A stretch of DNA of 64,000 bases from Amblyornis subalaris (Eukaryota; Chordata; Aves; Passeriformes; Ptilonorhynchidae): positions 445,462 to 509,461 of the forward strand of contig JACAXG010000056.1 of assembly GCA_018881555.1 (NCBI GenBank), in the 5' to 3' direction. This document shows, piece after piece, positions 22,701 to 38,100 of this stretch. The notes under the pieces were generated by a model. The model worked only from the letters and a program-made list of their open reading frames with translations, searched no databases and was not told the DNA's origin. Numbering within the stretch: position 1 is the first letter of the stretch; each line of letters begins with the position of its first letter. A program made the translations under genes and the position numbers.

Positions 22701-25700
22701 CAGGGACAGTTGTCACACATTTGCCATGGGAACAACTGGCTGATTGCCATCCTCGTCTTTCGCACTGATGTCTAAACTACGGAGCCAAATTCCNTCCAGG
22801 AATGCTTCCTCTTGAGCTGCAGTGGTGCTGGGTAAAGCCCAGCACACAGGAACCTCTGGTTTTTAATCTTTAAATCTAGTCAGAGTTAATTGTAACTATA
22901 TTCTGTATTTAATGCAAGCTAGATGAGACTGCTCGAAAGCCACTTCTTTTGTCCTCAACAAGAAACAGGAACCAGACCACGAAGTAGCTGGTCTCAAAGC
23001 AAGTGAAAAGCAGCATACCTAACACTGAGAGGAGATTCAACCGAGAGGCCCAGGAGAGCACAGGCGTCCCTTGTGAAGATGTCACAGATGTCAGCCCACT
23101 GGTTTGCATCCAACAGGTGAACGTACGGGGAGTTCTCGATGCCCTGCCGCAGGTACACCAGGCTGCCCATCAAAACCTGGATGTCTGCGAGGGACCACGA
23201 ACAGCAGTTTGTGCGACAAATAAAAGCTTGTGGCTACAGTCCTAGCTTTCACATGGAAAACAGATACACCAGAACAACAGCACACATCCTCACCTCTGCA
23301 AAACACAATTATGGCCATCACAGCCAGGAGAGCTCCCTCCACTACGGATTGACTGGGGAGCTGTCAGGGCGTGCTGCCTGGGAATTTGCTTCTAGCAGGT
23401 TTACTTTTTTTTGTAAGCTCTCTGACACACAGACTACCCTAAAAAAATAGGCTTTATTGGATTCAGTTTGAGATGGTTCATTTAACTTGCATGTTCTCCA
23501 TTTTTCAAAAGTTTAATTTCTCTTTGTATTACCCCACGCAGCAGAAAATAGCAGATGACTATTCCAAGAACATTCCTGTGCATTTTTAACACTCTACCCT
23601 GGCAGCAGGCCTATTCTAGCTGTAATCTACATTTTATTTTAAGAGTCTAAAACCTTAAATTTAAGCAAATGTGCAAACATTCAGATACAATTTTTATGCC
23701 TCTTAAAGAAGAAAAAAAGAAGATAACTCAAATTGTAAGAATTAGACATGTTAAATACAAAGAGAAGCTTTTAACAAANGGAAAATAATGGAGTAAAACA
23801 CATTTGAAAGATGATTTATATTTTACTACAAGGTGCCGTATCCCAGTGCTTTAAAGCCCCTTTATATGACCAAAAATTTACCTTTCTGATGATTTAGGGC
23901 GAACGGCTGGAAGTTTTTCGCATACTGAAGTGCTTCTCTTTGATTTGCTGTTCCACCCATCAATAAACTAATGAAATATAATCTGTGCAGTTTAAATTCC
24001 AACGAACTGTTCTGTGCCATGAGCATTTCTCTGTTGGATACCGCCCACCTGGAAGAAGCGAGGAGGTACAATGGGACGTGACACAAGAGTAATTAAGTGT
24101 CAGCCTACACCACATGAAATCATTGCAATTATCTACCATCTATTTCAAGGAAAGTGTGACTGTTCCCTGAACTTCTGAGAGCCTCCACAGAGCACAGAAA
24201 ATGGCAAGACCCTTCATAAGCAGAGGAGCTACAGAGGGTGCACAACATGTGGACGATGTTAATTCTGGTGCTGCTGGAGAGGTGAAGTGCTGCAAAATTC
24301 AACATTCACTGGCTGAAAGACAAGACTAAATTAGGCACAATATAAGGCAGAAATAGCTAGAGTCTATTGTGTTTGAATTAATAGCACTCTGAATCTTAAC
24401 AATTACTGACAGTTCTTCAGCTGCATGTTGAGAAGCTTGACCAAGCCTTTCAGGAAGGTTTTCCGACATCCTCATTCACCAAACATGTTCTCCAAGCCAC
24501 TATGTTTGTGTGTGTGCATATGTTGCCCTGGAGAAGNGAATTGCATCTATGGGACCTCAAAGACAGACATTATCAAGATCTCACAGTGGGCAAAGGGTAA
24601 TCAGTTTAAATATCATACTTTACTCTGCTTAAAATTTGCTTTCTGTGTTATTTTCAACTTGGACAATAAAAATATTTCTCATTTTCTGTGTCCCATTCAC
24701 CATGACAACATTAATGTTTGACTCCTAAATAACATGAAAGAATTCTTAAACACACACTGAGTAAAATAAACTGAAACTTTCAAAGCATTTCATAAAAAGG
24801 GGTTTTTTTTAAATCATTTAGAATTTATCTACTCCCTTCTCAGTTTTTTGGGAGGTTTTTTGGTGCTTTAATTCAATTTAGTCAGGCCTAAATCAATCCA
24901 ATCGTTCTCTTAAGAACCTCAACTTTCAATGTTCTCCAGTACATCTGTTTCTCATTAGTGTTAATTAGTTCTACTATTTTCACTGTGGGGGCCCTATTAA
25001 GCAAAAAGCTTTTTGCTTTTTAGCAAGGAAGTGAGGAAGTCTCTGTTCCTTAAAAAAACCCAGGGTATGTGAGGCTTCTTTTCAATCAATACTAAAATGA
25101 GAAAATTAAGCATTCTTACAGTATTGGGAAGGCTTTCAAAGCAAGTCAGCCTTCTGCATTATGATGTAGCATTAATGAGCAAGTATCCACTTTCAATTTG
25201 TTGTGGTGGAAGTATCAGGAGTCTGACTTCACTGGCAAGGCTTTGTAAAGACACAGTAACCTTTCAGTAGGAAACAGTGAAAAATGGAGCCTTTGAACTA
25301 AGAACAAGCCCTACTGTCCCTCATTTCAGGCAGTTTCAGATGAGCAGTCCCAGAAGACTGTCAGCACTGTAATCTCCACCAGGAGGGATGAGCACACTCA
25401 CCAACCATGGGTGCTGGGTGGGTTTTGGGGTGCTTTTGTAAGTTCAGGGGGTTTTTTTAATTGTATTTTTATGATCAGTGTGCACAGTTTAAACAGGATA
25501 TAGTGGCACTGAAGTTCAATCCCAGCTACAAAAACAAGAGCCTGAAGTTAACAACCATAGACTAATAAGCAGATGAAGGACAAAAAACTATTATAAATAA
25601 ACACTAGGACTAGTCCAGAGTCCCATCAATGAGATATTAATCTCTATTGCATCAAAAGGGCCTCCATCCTCTCCCTGCCAATATTTGCACCCACACGACA

Positions 25701-28700
25701 GAGTACTTCATCTTGCTGAGGTCGAGTCTATTTTTCCAAATTAGCTTTTAGACAGGCTTTCCATTTTTAGCTCTTTGACTGGCAGCACAGATTTGTATCA
25801 AAAGAAAGCAACCACAGAAGCAAGGCCTGAGGTGCTCAGTCTGGGACATACTGTTCCTATTTCCAACAGAAAAACAAAAAACCAGCAAGGGAGGTTTAAA
25901 ACACTCAACCCACATATTCTCTATGACTGTCCAAAANTATTAGTAATCACATCACCCCTTTTCTTACCTCCTCTCAAAATGACACTCAGTGTTTTCACTT
26001 CTGAGACTCAAATCCATCTGAATTTTTTTGCAGTTTACACTATATTTTGCAAACCACAGGTACACAGGGCTCTCTTCAGCTCTCACATGGGATTTAGATG
26101 GTAAAATGAATTTAACAAAGCCTAACAAAGATTAAATTAAGTTTAAATCATATCCCAAGGACCCAGCAAATACTAGGACCTGTGCACCTTGCTGATTACA
26201 GAAGAGAAGACAGNATCTCTTCCTCCAATTACTGCCAAAGCTTTGAACTTCCAAGTGATTCCCACCAGACCCTCACGTAGAGGCCCAACCTGGGCTCTGA
26301 AGGGCCAGAATACACCCAGAAAANTAACTGGATTTCCCTTCCCCATCACCAAATTACAGTGAGAAGAGTCCCTGGAAATTAATGGGATCTTGCAGGGGTA
26401 CAGAGATTACATATCTTAGAATNCAGGGCCAGACTGGGCATCTACAAAAGTCAATTTGCACACACCACAAGGGAAAACAAAAAAGTTATGGCCAGTCATA
26501 TTCTATTTAAATCTGAAAGGTTGTGTTTTTAAATGTTGGAAATTGTATTAGAAAGAAAACCTGGATAAAAAATACAGTTGGGGGGGTGTTAGGACACAAA
26601 TACTAGTTTCTTTCTATCACCTCAGCAGGGCTTTGAAAGTCTTTTTGAAAAGTCATTAACCTGACAACTCCCTTCCCACGGCAGTGACCAGGAGCCACCT
26701 GTGTTTGTTTCATTTCCAGCACTGAGTTAAGCCAAGCACAAGCGCAGAGCACTGGCAGAGCCAGAGAGACTGGTTACTCTTTTAATCCCAGCCTTCCACA
26801 ATTTTGCATGGATAAGCCCTGCTATACTCCCCTTCCTGGTTCAGGAGACTGTAATTNATCATCCTTGTGTGACACTTGCTTTCTGCTTCAACACCACTGT
26901 CAGCAGCCTGACCCTGCAATGGGCCAGTCTGGGACTGCTTTATGCACCCCTCAAGCTTTATTTACTGATGCCAATTTTAGCCCAAAGAGCACAATGCCAC
27001 TCTCCAAACTCCTATCATATGGAGACCATTCACATAGGAGTGGTTTCCATCCCTCCTCCTGAACACTCATATCTGCCAGGAAATAATATGGGAAATACCT
27101 TCACAAGCATCAGCAGTTCTGTGGGATAACTGGGCGGTCAAGACATCGGTTACCTCCCGAACCAGAGAGTTTAAACCATGACATTTTGTCACATGCTGAT
27201 CACCCTCCCCAAGAGCCATGGATTTTGCATAAGCAACATCACTACAAATAAGGCCCCTCTGTGCCCAGCAGCAGCCAAGAGAGGCAGACAGCTTTTGCAG
27301 TGTCCAGTGCAGAACAGAATAAACATTATACACAGAAATAAGATGGGGAAGGGGGAGACCAACACAAACTGTGCTGACAATACACCCCATTGTCTGCCCG
27401 TCCAGCTGGAAAATAAGAATTCCTTTGAGGGACAACCATGCCTTCTCCTTTGTTTGAAAAATATTTAACACATTGCAGAGACTACAAGATACAACTCAGT
27501 AGCAACAAGTAAGGCCTAAAGCACTGCAAACTGCAGCTAAAGTGAATTTAGAGATTTCAAGGGAACAGACATAACAGCAGTTACTGTTCCTCAGGGATTA
27601 TCCTCCACAACAGCTCTGTTANTATTTGAACTACAAGAAATACGTGGTGCAGCTGACAGCAAATCCTGTTTCTGTTGTAATATCAGTGTTGCTTCCCTTC
27701 AATTAGCCAATTCAACAGCAATAAACCACCCTGGCTTTCCACGTGTGGAACTATATTCAAAGACCAACTATTTAGGTCAAATTTTGCATGACCCAGAGGC
27801 ATAATCCAGGATTTAGTTGATGAATACCAGGGTTTGAATATCAGAGTGTCCCTGCACTTAGATTAGATGCCAGTAAGTGCTGAATTGACACACCCATGTT
27901 GGTTCATGTTAAAGGGAAAAGAAAATGTTTGTTAATATGAAAATGTACTTAACCGAGCAATGAGAACAATTTTAACTTAAGTATATGAATCATGCTCTGG
28001 AATGAAACACGGAAATTTTGAATTTGCTTTGGTTTCATTGTTTTTATTTTTAAGAGGTCACTTCAGAGTTGGTTGCTTGCTTTTGTGTTTTGGGTTTTCT
28101 TTCTTCTGAGACCAACCTAAGCTTAGAAAAGCTTAAGAAAAACAAGCAGAGGGTTTCTTAGAGGTTTTCTGACTCTTTTATTCAGGAGGAATCTCACTAA
28201 CAAGTGTCCCTGTCAGGCCCAGGCTCNCAGGGAAGCTCATCTCTCACTCAGACTTAACCAGCACCTAACTGGCAGCAGCAGCCACTACACATCTGTCCTT
28301 TCACTGCCTCTTCCCACCCTTTGGTCTCTTGTCTGGAAAGGATAAGTGAGACCTTTGATCCCAAGTCAAGTTTGCTTACCCCAAAGCCTTAGTCTCTAAT
28401 AAGTCTTTGGTATCCTTCACAATGGAACCTTTCAAAATAAGGTTCACTAATGATTCAACAAAAGGCCAAGCACCATCCTGGCAGACAACTTTTCCTCCAA
28501 CTGATGTTTCTTCCACAAATCAGCACCACAAATGATTAAAGTTAATCCTTAATCTAAGAAAGAGACCCTTAGTTAAGCACCTCCCATGGGGAGGGAGACA
28601 GTGNGGACAGAAAAGGAAAGGGTCCATTCAGTAACTACCCCTCTCAAAGGACAAACAGGGACACATCAAAATATACTAAGGACAGCAGTGAAAGCGAAAA

Positions 28701-31700
28701 ACTAAAGAAACGTTAAAAGTATTCAAAAAGAGAAAAAAACCGAGTAGACTCACTCTAGTGCAGGTCTCAAAACTCTAACTTTTAATGCTTCCAATATTCG
28801 ATTTAACTCCACAAATGGTTCTTTTTGACTTTGATCTATTGATAGACCAGATTCCTGAAAAGGAAAAAAAAAAAGCACTTTTTATTTAAAGCATGAAAAA
28901 CAATGGGATTGATCTGCTAGTTTTCTGACAGTTTAAAACATTCAAATAAGGACGTTAACACAAAGCATCATTTTCCAGGTGGATAACCTTCAACACCCAC
29001 ACTTACTGTTACCTGACAAAGTTCCTCAGCTACATCCAACATTCCCTGCCGGAAGAAGTGCTCCACCATCACCTCATTGAGGATTCTCTGGCTGTCAGCC
29101 TGCCAGCACCCATCTATCCCCACGCTGCTGATGTCCGAGTCAAAATTCTGAAACACACAAATTAACAGTTAATAGGCTGGAACAAATCACCCCACATAAT
29201 TTTTCTTTAATTACGCAGGACACCTGTGTCTCCACCCTGATGCCTTCTGCCTATTACTCAGTTGGCCCTCAATTATCTCCAGAGTGAAATATGTCAGCTT
29301 CCTTCATTATCTCCTGTGTAGGAAGAAGAAATCCTTTGGCTTGCTCATTTTAAGTCTGAACATTATTCACTACAAGGAATTACACTGACAAATTACAAGT
29401 CTAGCTAGAAAGTTAGAAATCTAGTTAACTANTAAAGGGGTTTCCAGCCCATGATGCATTTCTGAAGGAAGTATCTGCAGAAGAGGCTTTTTCCATATGT
29501 GACAACTGGAAATGGATAGAGAACAAAAACCAAAATTAGCTACACTAGAATCAAGACAGTTATCAATGCATCTCTGTCTCTACAGCACACCAAATTATAA
29601 GTAAAGGCTTTAACTCAAGGATTTTTTTACATAGCTGGGTGGTAGACAAGGCTGAAAAAGCAAAAAGTCACTTCTCCCCACCCAAACAACAACGAAATTC
29701 AAATCTCTAAAGACCTCAATATCCCAACAACAGGATGAGCTTTGAAGATCCAAGAGATCTTTTACAGATCTAACCCAGATGATCCCACTGCCATGTATTT
29801 TTAGGCCAGTGGCCTAGGGACATATTCCAGGAATAACTACAGATATTGTCACACTGAGTCTTTGGTAACACTTGGCACTGCTTGGCACTGTGCCTCTTGG
29901 CAGCAGGAGAGGGAGAGCAGCATATCCAATCCAAGATATAAACCAGGATTTTAACTGCTAACATGTTTTATGATCAGGGCAAGCAGGTTAATTTTAATAA
30001 AACTCCTCACCCATTGCTTGAGGTTGCTCACCAACCTCTTGCAAAATAAAGAGTCTAGCAGTCAGTGCATTGCTTGCTGCCTGATCTGATGACTACGGCT
30101 CTCTGCCAAGAAGGAAATTCAGAAATCAGAAGTTCAGTGAAAACAGCAGTGCTTCAGCTGTGGCTCCACGAGGATCCACGGCCCTGCACAACATGGGAAC
30201 ACCAACCCCACACAAACACAGGCTTCTGTCCCAGCAGGCAGAGCAGATAACACCCGGCTGGTACCAGCTATCTTCCTGTGCACAGCTCAGCTTCACATTG
30301 CACCTTCCTGTTACTCACCACTTACTAATTTCCTTCATCAGCACCTTCAGTCCCCTTTGATGCTGCTCTGTGTCACCGTGAGAGAGGCACAGCCTTGTCA
30401 TCCCTGCACACACAGCTCCAAAGCCACTGCTCCCTGCAAGTCTCTCAGCAAACTTTCAGTAAAACATTAACCTTAGTCTACCCAACTGTCTCTTCCATCT
30501 TTCTGAGATGGTGGAGCAAGGTGAGCATTTAAATTATTGCCATTGATTCATGTGTCACATTTAACAACCTTTTCACTGGGGTGTCTTAACCTGTAAGCTC
30601 CTTGTCATGCTGTTCATCTCTGAGCTGTATCTCGAAAAACTTAAGCATCTTGAAGACTCAATAATACTGTTCTTATTTGTGCCAACCATTTGAATCCTTA
30701 AAAGTTCACCACCATTGCTGATTCTGGTATCAGTGTCCAAACACCACCAGCAGGTAACACAAATCCATCAACAAAGCACCAAAGGATATGAGAGGCAGGA
30801 TTCAGAATGCACAAGCTTGCCTTTGTTACCAAGTTTCTAGGGTGGAGATCATCAGTAATCTAAAAATAATCGACTTTAAGTTATTCTTCATGCAATTCCA
30901 AGTCCTAGCAGTGATATAACCCCCTAAGCAGAAGCTGTATCCTTCTGGACAGTTACCAATCGTTAAAGCTGAGCCAATGCCTCAAACATTATCACATCAT
31001 TCTCACTGCTTGGGGCAGAGGTGGTGGAACTAATTAGCTCAGTGCTCTCACAAAATGCTCATTTTCTTCTGAAACAACAGACCTATGAGCCTTGTGAGTC
31101 TTTTCAAAACCCCACCATTAGATTTTTTTAAGTCACACAAAAGAAGGTATCAAGTCCCATCAGAGGACCTCAGTCATTCTCTGACCAACCCAGTCTTGAC
31201 CAGGTTCTCATTCCAATATTTTGTTTTGTTTTAAACAATTTCTGAGGTCTCTGCTATATATGGAATTCTACAGCTCTGCCTCCTCTGGGTCCTGAGGAGC
31301 TTCAGGAACTGACTGCACAGATTACAGTGAGTGACTGCCACATGTCAGAACAAATTATCACTTGCCTTTGGCTTATATATTTCACAACTGTCACACATGC
31401 AGGATCTGCTGGTGACTGCAACCTTCAGTTTTGTTTTGTAAATGCTAACAGTATGCTAACTGACAGCACGTGGGGTTTAATAAGATTTCAAAAGTTAAAA
31501 TAAATTCTGTAAGTTAAAAACTCCAGAAAGCTTGAAACCCAAAAAACCACAAAATAACCTAAATGTCAGTTAATATTCCCGAGAAACACATCTTTTTTTA
31601 AGAGCTTAACTCATAAGCCTAAGGCCAAAATGTAGAATATTATGCGCTAAATACACCAATGCTACAATGTACAGCACATTACTAATAATTGCCAGAATAT

Positions 31701-34700
31701 GATGACTTCAAGATGCACACAAACACAAGATAGACCATTTTAACCAACATTCAACCCTCCATGTTATTCATAACAACAGGATATGAAGAAGGATGATGAT
31801 TAAGGACAGTTTTATTCCTCAGTTGAGATTACTTTGTGCATCCCTCCCTTCTGAATTCTGACCAAAAATACAAATAAATCATTTGTCTACCTTCTCTGTT
31901 CAATGTTTGCACATGAGATAAAGCTCAACTTGCAAAGATTGTATTTATTTAGCCCCATTCTTCACAGCAACACAATTAAATGGTGCCCAGTAAAGGTTTT
32001 TAGTGTGTTCATATACAAGTTTTTACATGTAACAAACACTAACTTAGGTAAAACTTTGCTTTCCCAAAACAAAGACAGGATTTAAAAGACAGATATAAAA
32101 TTCAAAGGAAAAATGGAAGGAAGTACCCTTTACTCCACTTACTTTGCTAAATGAAGGCATTTAACCACTACTCAGACAGATTGCTGCTAGAGGGAAAACA
32201 TTTACCAGCCGATCAAACGTGCTTTGAGATGAATTCAAATCATTCCAGAAGACGATTGATTTACAGGGACGCTGATGAGTGAGCTACCTGATAACAACTT
32301 GCTGAACAACAGCGACATGATGAGTTCTGGAAGCAGAGCAATTGCTGGTACAATACAGAAAAAACTGGATGCAAACATTTCCTTTCAAAGGAGAAAATGG
32401 TCTTTGGAAGAAAGGGTAGCCTTTCATGGATCAGAAGCACGCAATCCACGTAGAACTACTATGAAAAAAGGCTTAGCTTATTAGATAAATTTTACAAGCA
32501 ACACATAAAGCTCAGGCATTTCAGACTTTAATTTATTTGATGCCAAATTTGAACTTCATTTTGCTCTAGGGGTTCCTGTTCTCAGAGTGAACTCTGCAGC
32601 CAGACAAATCCAGGGCCCATCCAAGTTCACAAGCAGTGACTACAACAACATAGAAACTGACCAGACTAAATTTCATATGTAGGTATAACCCTTCCTCNAT
32701 ACAGGAAAAAAGAAATTTAACCTGAAATTGCCACTGGCAGATAATACAGCAAGTTCTTTCACAATCCAGGCTTGCTAAGGAGGAAGTTTGTTGATTTTAC
32801 ATGCAACAACAGCTATCATTTGGCTGTGTCACATGAAATTGGTATCAGTATTAGCATGTTTCCCAACCTCAAACCAGGCCATTCATCTGTGCCTGAGCAT
32901 GCACAGTTAGGAGACCATAAGCAGTGTTTTGGAGATATTCATCTGCCTGTAAAATACATGAGGACTTACAGGTGACAGAAACAAAACTCCAATGTCATGA
33001 ATCAAGGCAAAGGCTGTGCTTCCTTAAATTCTAATGACTGCTTTATTTTTGAAGCAGTAGTATTTTGACCAGAATGTGTTGAGAATCAACTCACTGCATC
33101 AATTACACTCAATTACTTCTATTGGTTTAAGCTTAAGTATATTATGGGGAAGGGATGGGGAAGGGCAATTCCAGTTTGGGACTGGGTGCCACCAAAGACT
33201 TTGCTGGCAGGTTTCAAGCATCTTTTCCAGCAGCACAGGGAAATTGCATTAAGTACATATGGAAGATTTCCTTCAAATGTCACTGTTCAGGGAAATGCTG
33301 AATTTCACCTGGATTTAAACATTACATGTATTTATCTGACAAACAGGCCAAGACTTCAGGGTACATTTTAAAGTAGCTCCCTTAAGATACTACAGTTGGG
33401 GAAAATGAATAGAATTCAAACTACCTGCATTAAAAAAGTTCTACCAAGTACCTATTTAGGAAGACAATCCTAACTTGTGCTCTTAGCTGTATAAAACTAC
33501 ATCCTTCATTACAAGCAGAACTGGGGACTTGTGCAGTTCCCACTGCTCTTACTCTTTTGATGCAAACATCACAGACATAAGTGAGATTGAAAATAAAGAG
33601 GAACAAGCACACTGTACACAGCAAGTTGAGCTCATTTTTGAAGACCTCACTGAAACAGCTCTTCTGACACAGGAACAGAACAGATTAATGGGATCCTTTC
33701 TACTATTTTATCAAACCANATATTTGAAATTTAAAAAATGCTTNTATTTACATCTNTTCTTTTTCAAATAAAAATAGTAGATAAGCTTAAAACAGCAGGA
33801 TAGAACACNGGAAAAACTATTCCCATGACAACTGAAACAGCAATTTGGAGATTAGACTCAAGCCTAAGGTCCATTAAGCTTGCAAGTATTTTCTTTGGCT
33901 TATAAGAAACACCATCACTGATTTCCACTGAATATTTACACCCTTTACATACAACCTGGGGCTGTTCTACCTCAGATGATTTAAATGAAGCAAGTATGGC
34001 TAAAAGCAAAAGTGTATTTGTACAAAGTCCACTTGCTAAAGCAGAATTGGAAAGTTTAAAAACTTAGGACAAGATTACATAGATTTATTTCANGCTTCAA
34101 GCTGGTAATAAGGATGGAATTTTACTCTAGTTAATTGGTTTAGATACAGCAGCAAGGATTTGAGACAGATGCATCCTTAAGCTTTGGATAACAGTGACGT
34201 GTGAATTAAAGCTATTAGTACAAAGTTTGAAGTCTCCATGATGGTCAGTCAGATATAAGCAAAAATTAGAACAGTTTCATGGACATTTTGCCCAATAATG
34301 CAGCATTATGGACTTTGTTTCTTCATCACACCACAGTTACAATATTCTTTAGCAGATTATCATTACTAGCAAAGTTTAAATGAGATTCCCAAAGGATAAA
34401 TCAGTATTGTGTAATGCTGCAAATGTCTTTGTCCAGGTGAAAAACTCATAAATGAGTGTCATCCTTAGTAAGATTATAAGGTGCACCTCAAACCAAATGT
34501 CTAGACCCTGTCAGAGGCATGTTCTGATGTGAAGTTATCACAAAATGTCCATAAAAGCAAGTACAAGACTCCCTGCACACAGAACTACTTTATACAAAAG
34601 AACACAGAAATGGAGAAAAGCATAGCCTGAAAGTAGATACATGGCACCACTTCAGTATCATTTCAAAGAATTGTTAATATTTACCTAAAAATAGGTACAA

Positions 34701-35142
34701 AAATATTGAGATCCCAGCTGCTGAACCTGGAATTCATGGGTCTCATATGTAAAACACCAAAGATAAGAGGCCCTACATTATTATTTGATATAGTATAGAC
34801 ACAGGGACTACGAGATGCTGAATCTACTCTACTCACATTAATAGCACTGTTATAAAATGAAGCCCCCAAAACCANTAACATCCCTGAAAGAGGTACGAAA
34901 TGCCTTTCTTAAAAAACTGTCTGGTCTTACAGAATCACAGAATGTTTTAGGTTGGAAGGGACCTCAAAGATCATCTCGTTCCAACCTCCTTGCCATGCGC
35001 AAGGACTTTCCATTAGACCAGATGGCTCAAAGTCCCACCCAACTCGGCCTTGAACACTTCCAGGGATGGGGCAGCCCCTTACAGTGCCTCCCAGAACAAA
35101 TTGCCACTTTTGAGTTACCTGCTACTGACAATTAACTAGAAA

Positions 35143-35177
<35 letters not shown>

Positions 35178-38100
35178 AAAAAAGCCAACAGTATTTCTTA
35201 CTGAGACAGTCAGTCTGCTAAACTGATAAAACACAAAATATTACTAAGTTTTGTAGTATCCAGAAGGAATAGGTTGTCTGCAGTGAGTTCTGGACCCAAG
35301 TACTGCACAGCCCACTGGCTCACCTTTGCTTCNGTAGTTGGCAGACGATTTAGTTGAGCTTAACTACGTCAAAAATCCCAATTTTGTAAAGCAGGGCACA
35401 CCCCACATGTGTGTTATGATGTGATAATGCAGTCAAAGCACGAAATAAATACCTTATCAATGGCTTTTCCAACTCGGGATACGCTGCTGTGAATGTCTTT
35501 ATGATCAGAGGCCAGTTTTTGGACCGTGTCTTTTATTCTTTTACAACACTGTGTCATAACAAGTGAAATCGTCCCCGACAAGTCCCCATCTTGATCTAGA
35601 CAAAAGAGAGGAAAATTATCAACTGCGTTACAAACAAATGGTACCAATAAATCTCTTAATATTCAATAACATATAAAGACAAAAAGTGGTATTAAAAGAA
35701 AGAAATGCAACCTAGAGAGTATTTGCAAAGCAAGATCAGTTTAAATGAAGGCAGATGTACAGGAATTCACCTGTGAGAAAACTCTCCTGTGGAATTAGGA
35801 ATCCAGTCGGGTGCACAATAACACTGAACAAGCGCAACAGTTTAAAAAATTAATGTAAAGTTCTCATGTGTCTCAGTCACAGCAGATGAATAAACATCTC
35901 AAAGAAACACCCAATCCACAAATCTCTCGGGACATAACAGAAAGGTACTGAAACTNCTACAGGATCAGTCTTCTTTTAGACAGACCCTGAAGGGACATGA
36001 GAATGTCACATTTATCTTCAACAGGGTGCAAGCAAAATAAGAATTAATGAGGGCCCAATTAATTCTTGCCCCACAAGCCACCCACTTCTATGGGACTCTG
36101 TGTTTGAGCTATATGAAACTTCTGCTCCCTGACTTCTGGCAGTAGCTCTGAACAGTCTCCAGTTCCCCTCTATGGACAAGAAGCAGTCCATGAAGGACCT
36201 GTGGACATCACATCCACACTTCCTTGTTACGAGATTTATTCTCTAGAAACTGCGACATTTCTTAGCTGATGTCCAACAACAGGATCAAGGCTGTACGACC
36301 CATTCTGTGAACAAAATAATAAACAGGACAAGCTTACAAGCCCCTGACCACATCACAGCACTTCACAGCTTTGTGCCTTGATTCAAACATCACTCAGAAG
36401 CTTGAGTCAGAAAAAAAAAAAAAATTACTTTTTTTTTATGCTTTACTCCAGTCCTTTCTTCCTGCTTTTGATTTAAAAATACAAGAAGAATCTCTTTTCC
36501 AGTCTTACCTCTGAAGGTCTGTCCTTTCTCAAAGCTTATTGCACAGAAGAATTTTTCCTTTAGGGACACAGACTTAGCAGCCTTCAACTGCATGGGAAGG
36601 CTAAAAGAGAGCAGGTCAGAAGTGTCTCCCTAATATTCCAGACCCAAAGCCTTTTCATGTGAAAAAACAAAACCACCAAAATATCTCTTTAGAAGAGGGA
36701 TTTTATGGAAAATGTGTTCATTTTTAAGTTTGTTCCTTTCTGATTTTGTATTTTAACACGTCTTTGGTTTCTGCAGCATGTTAAGAGCCCAGTTTCTGGA
36801 GAGAGCAAAAGAAATCCAGAACAAACTGCAGTCATAGGGAGTGGATAATAATTTCACAGCCACTTTTTCCAGGCACTTTCCTTTATGCTGCTGACATTGT
36901 TACACACTGAGCCACCTCCCCTTTAACCCAGCAAACAGCTCCTGTCCAGCCCCACAAGCCCCAGCTGAGGAAGCTTCAACAGCATTTTTCCAACAGCCAC
37001 AGGTTTTTCAGAAATAAAATAAGCTTTACCACGCCTTTTTCTCCCTCCAGTCCCATGAAGCCAAGGATCAACTCCCAGGAAAATGGCTAATGGGGTTCTG
37101 TATTTTTTGCTAGTGGATGAGTGAGGAGTAATAGCACTGAAACAGTCACTCCAGTGACTCTATGCATCCCAAATTAAAACAAAAAACTTCACTCAACTAT
37201 TACATAAAGTTCACCTCCTAAAATTATTTCAAGAGTAATCAGGATTTCTCAGCTCCCATGTAATTTTTATGACAAACGTTTAAAATAACATATAGTATCT
37301 TTAATTGTCTCACAAATTTCGCTATGACAAAATGACCAGTCAGAGATTATGCAACAAGCAAAATGGAAACACTCATTCTCCAACACACAGAGAGGCTAAG
37401 ATGCACTTTCTGAAAGCCATTAAGCTAAAACCCAAACAACCCACATGGGTGCCTGCTATTACCCCAAGCAAAAAAGCGAATTACTGGCCAACTCCAGTAA
37501 AGCAATGAAAATGTCTACAGAGGAAAAGCCATCAGAGCTGTAAAAGGTTTCTCCTCTGCACCCCTCTCTTTCAGCTCTAATCAAACTATGAGCTACTTGC
37601 ACTAAATCAGCAGGAGAAAGCCTGCAGCCAGCCCTCCTGGTAATTCAGGGTTCACAGGACACCACGGCTTTCCTCCGTGATGTGTGTGNACAGTCACAAT
37701 TAAACAAAAATTTAAATATACTGGTCAGCAGACACTGAGCAGTCCAAAGCCAAGTTCACTCAGCCAGACACACTTATACCATCCAAGAATACGCAATCCT
37801 GCCTTGGCTACTCCAGAAAGACAGATATATGGAGGGAATAGAGAAGAAAAACAAACTCTGTCTTCCCATTCACAGGCCTGAGCATAGGGCTGGTCTGTCC
37901 TTAGGCNTTAACATGAAAATAGCTCAAGACATTTTAAGAGGCTGTGTGAGGGGGGAAAAGAAAACCGGTCTAGAGGTTAAAGCAGTTTCTAATAGCTTCT
38001 TCTTCTCCACCCACTTCCTTTTTATATCCACTGCCTATTTAAGGTCTTTTCATACATCTTTGCTNTCAGATCTTGTCCTACAGCATTAACTCCTTCTCCA

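Larger units (their letters stand above)
29148..35452 (-). other. RMND5A intron 2
   Basis: Largest RMND5A intron. It holds a CR1 fragment and an AAAT microsatellite near its 5' (right) end; otherwise AT-rich unique sequence with no supported gene. Confidence 0.6.

Noticed and set aside
22909..23342. Open frames on both strands around 23 kb
   Set aside because: They are out-of-frame shadows of RMND5A exon 6.
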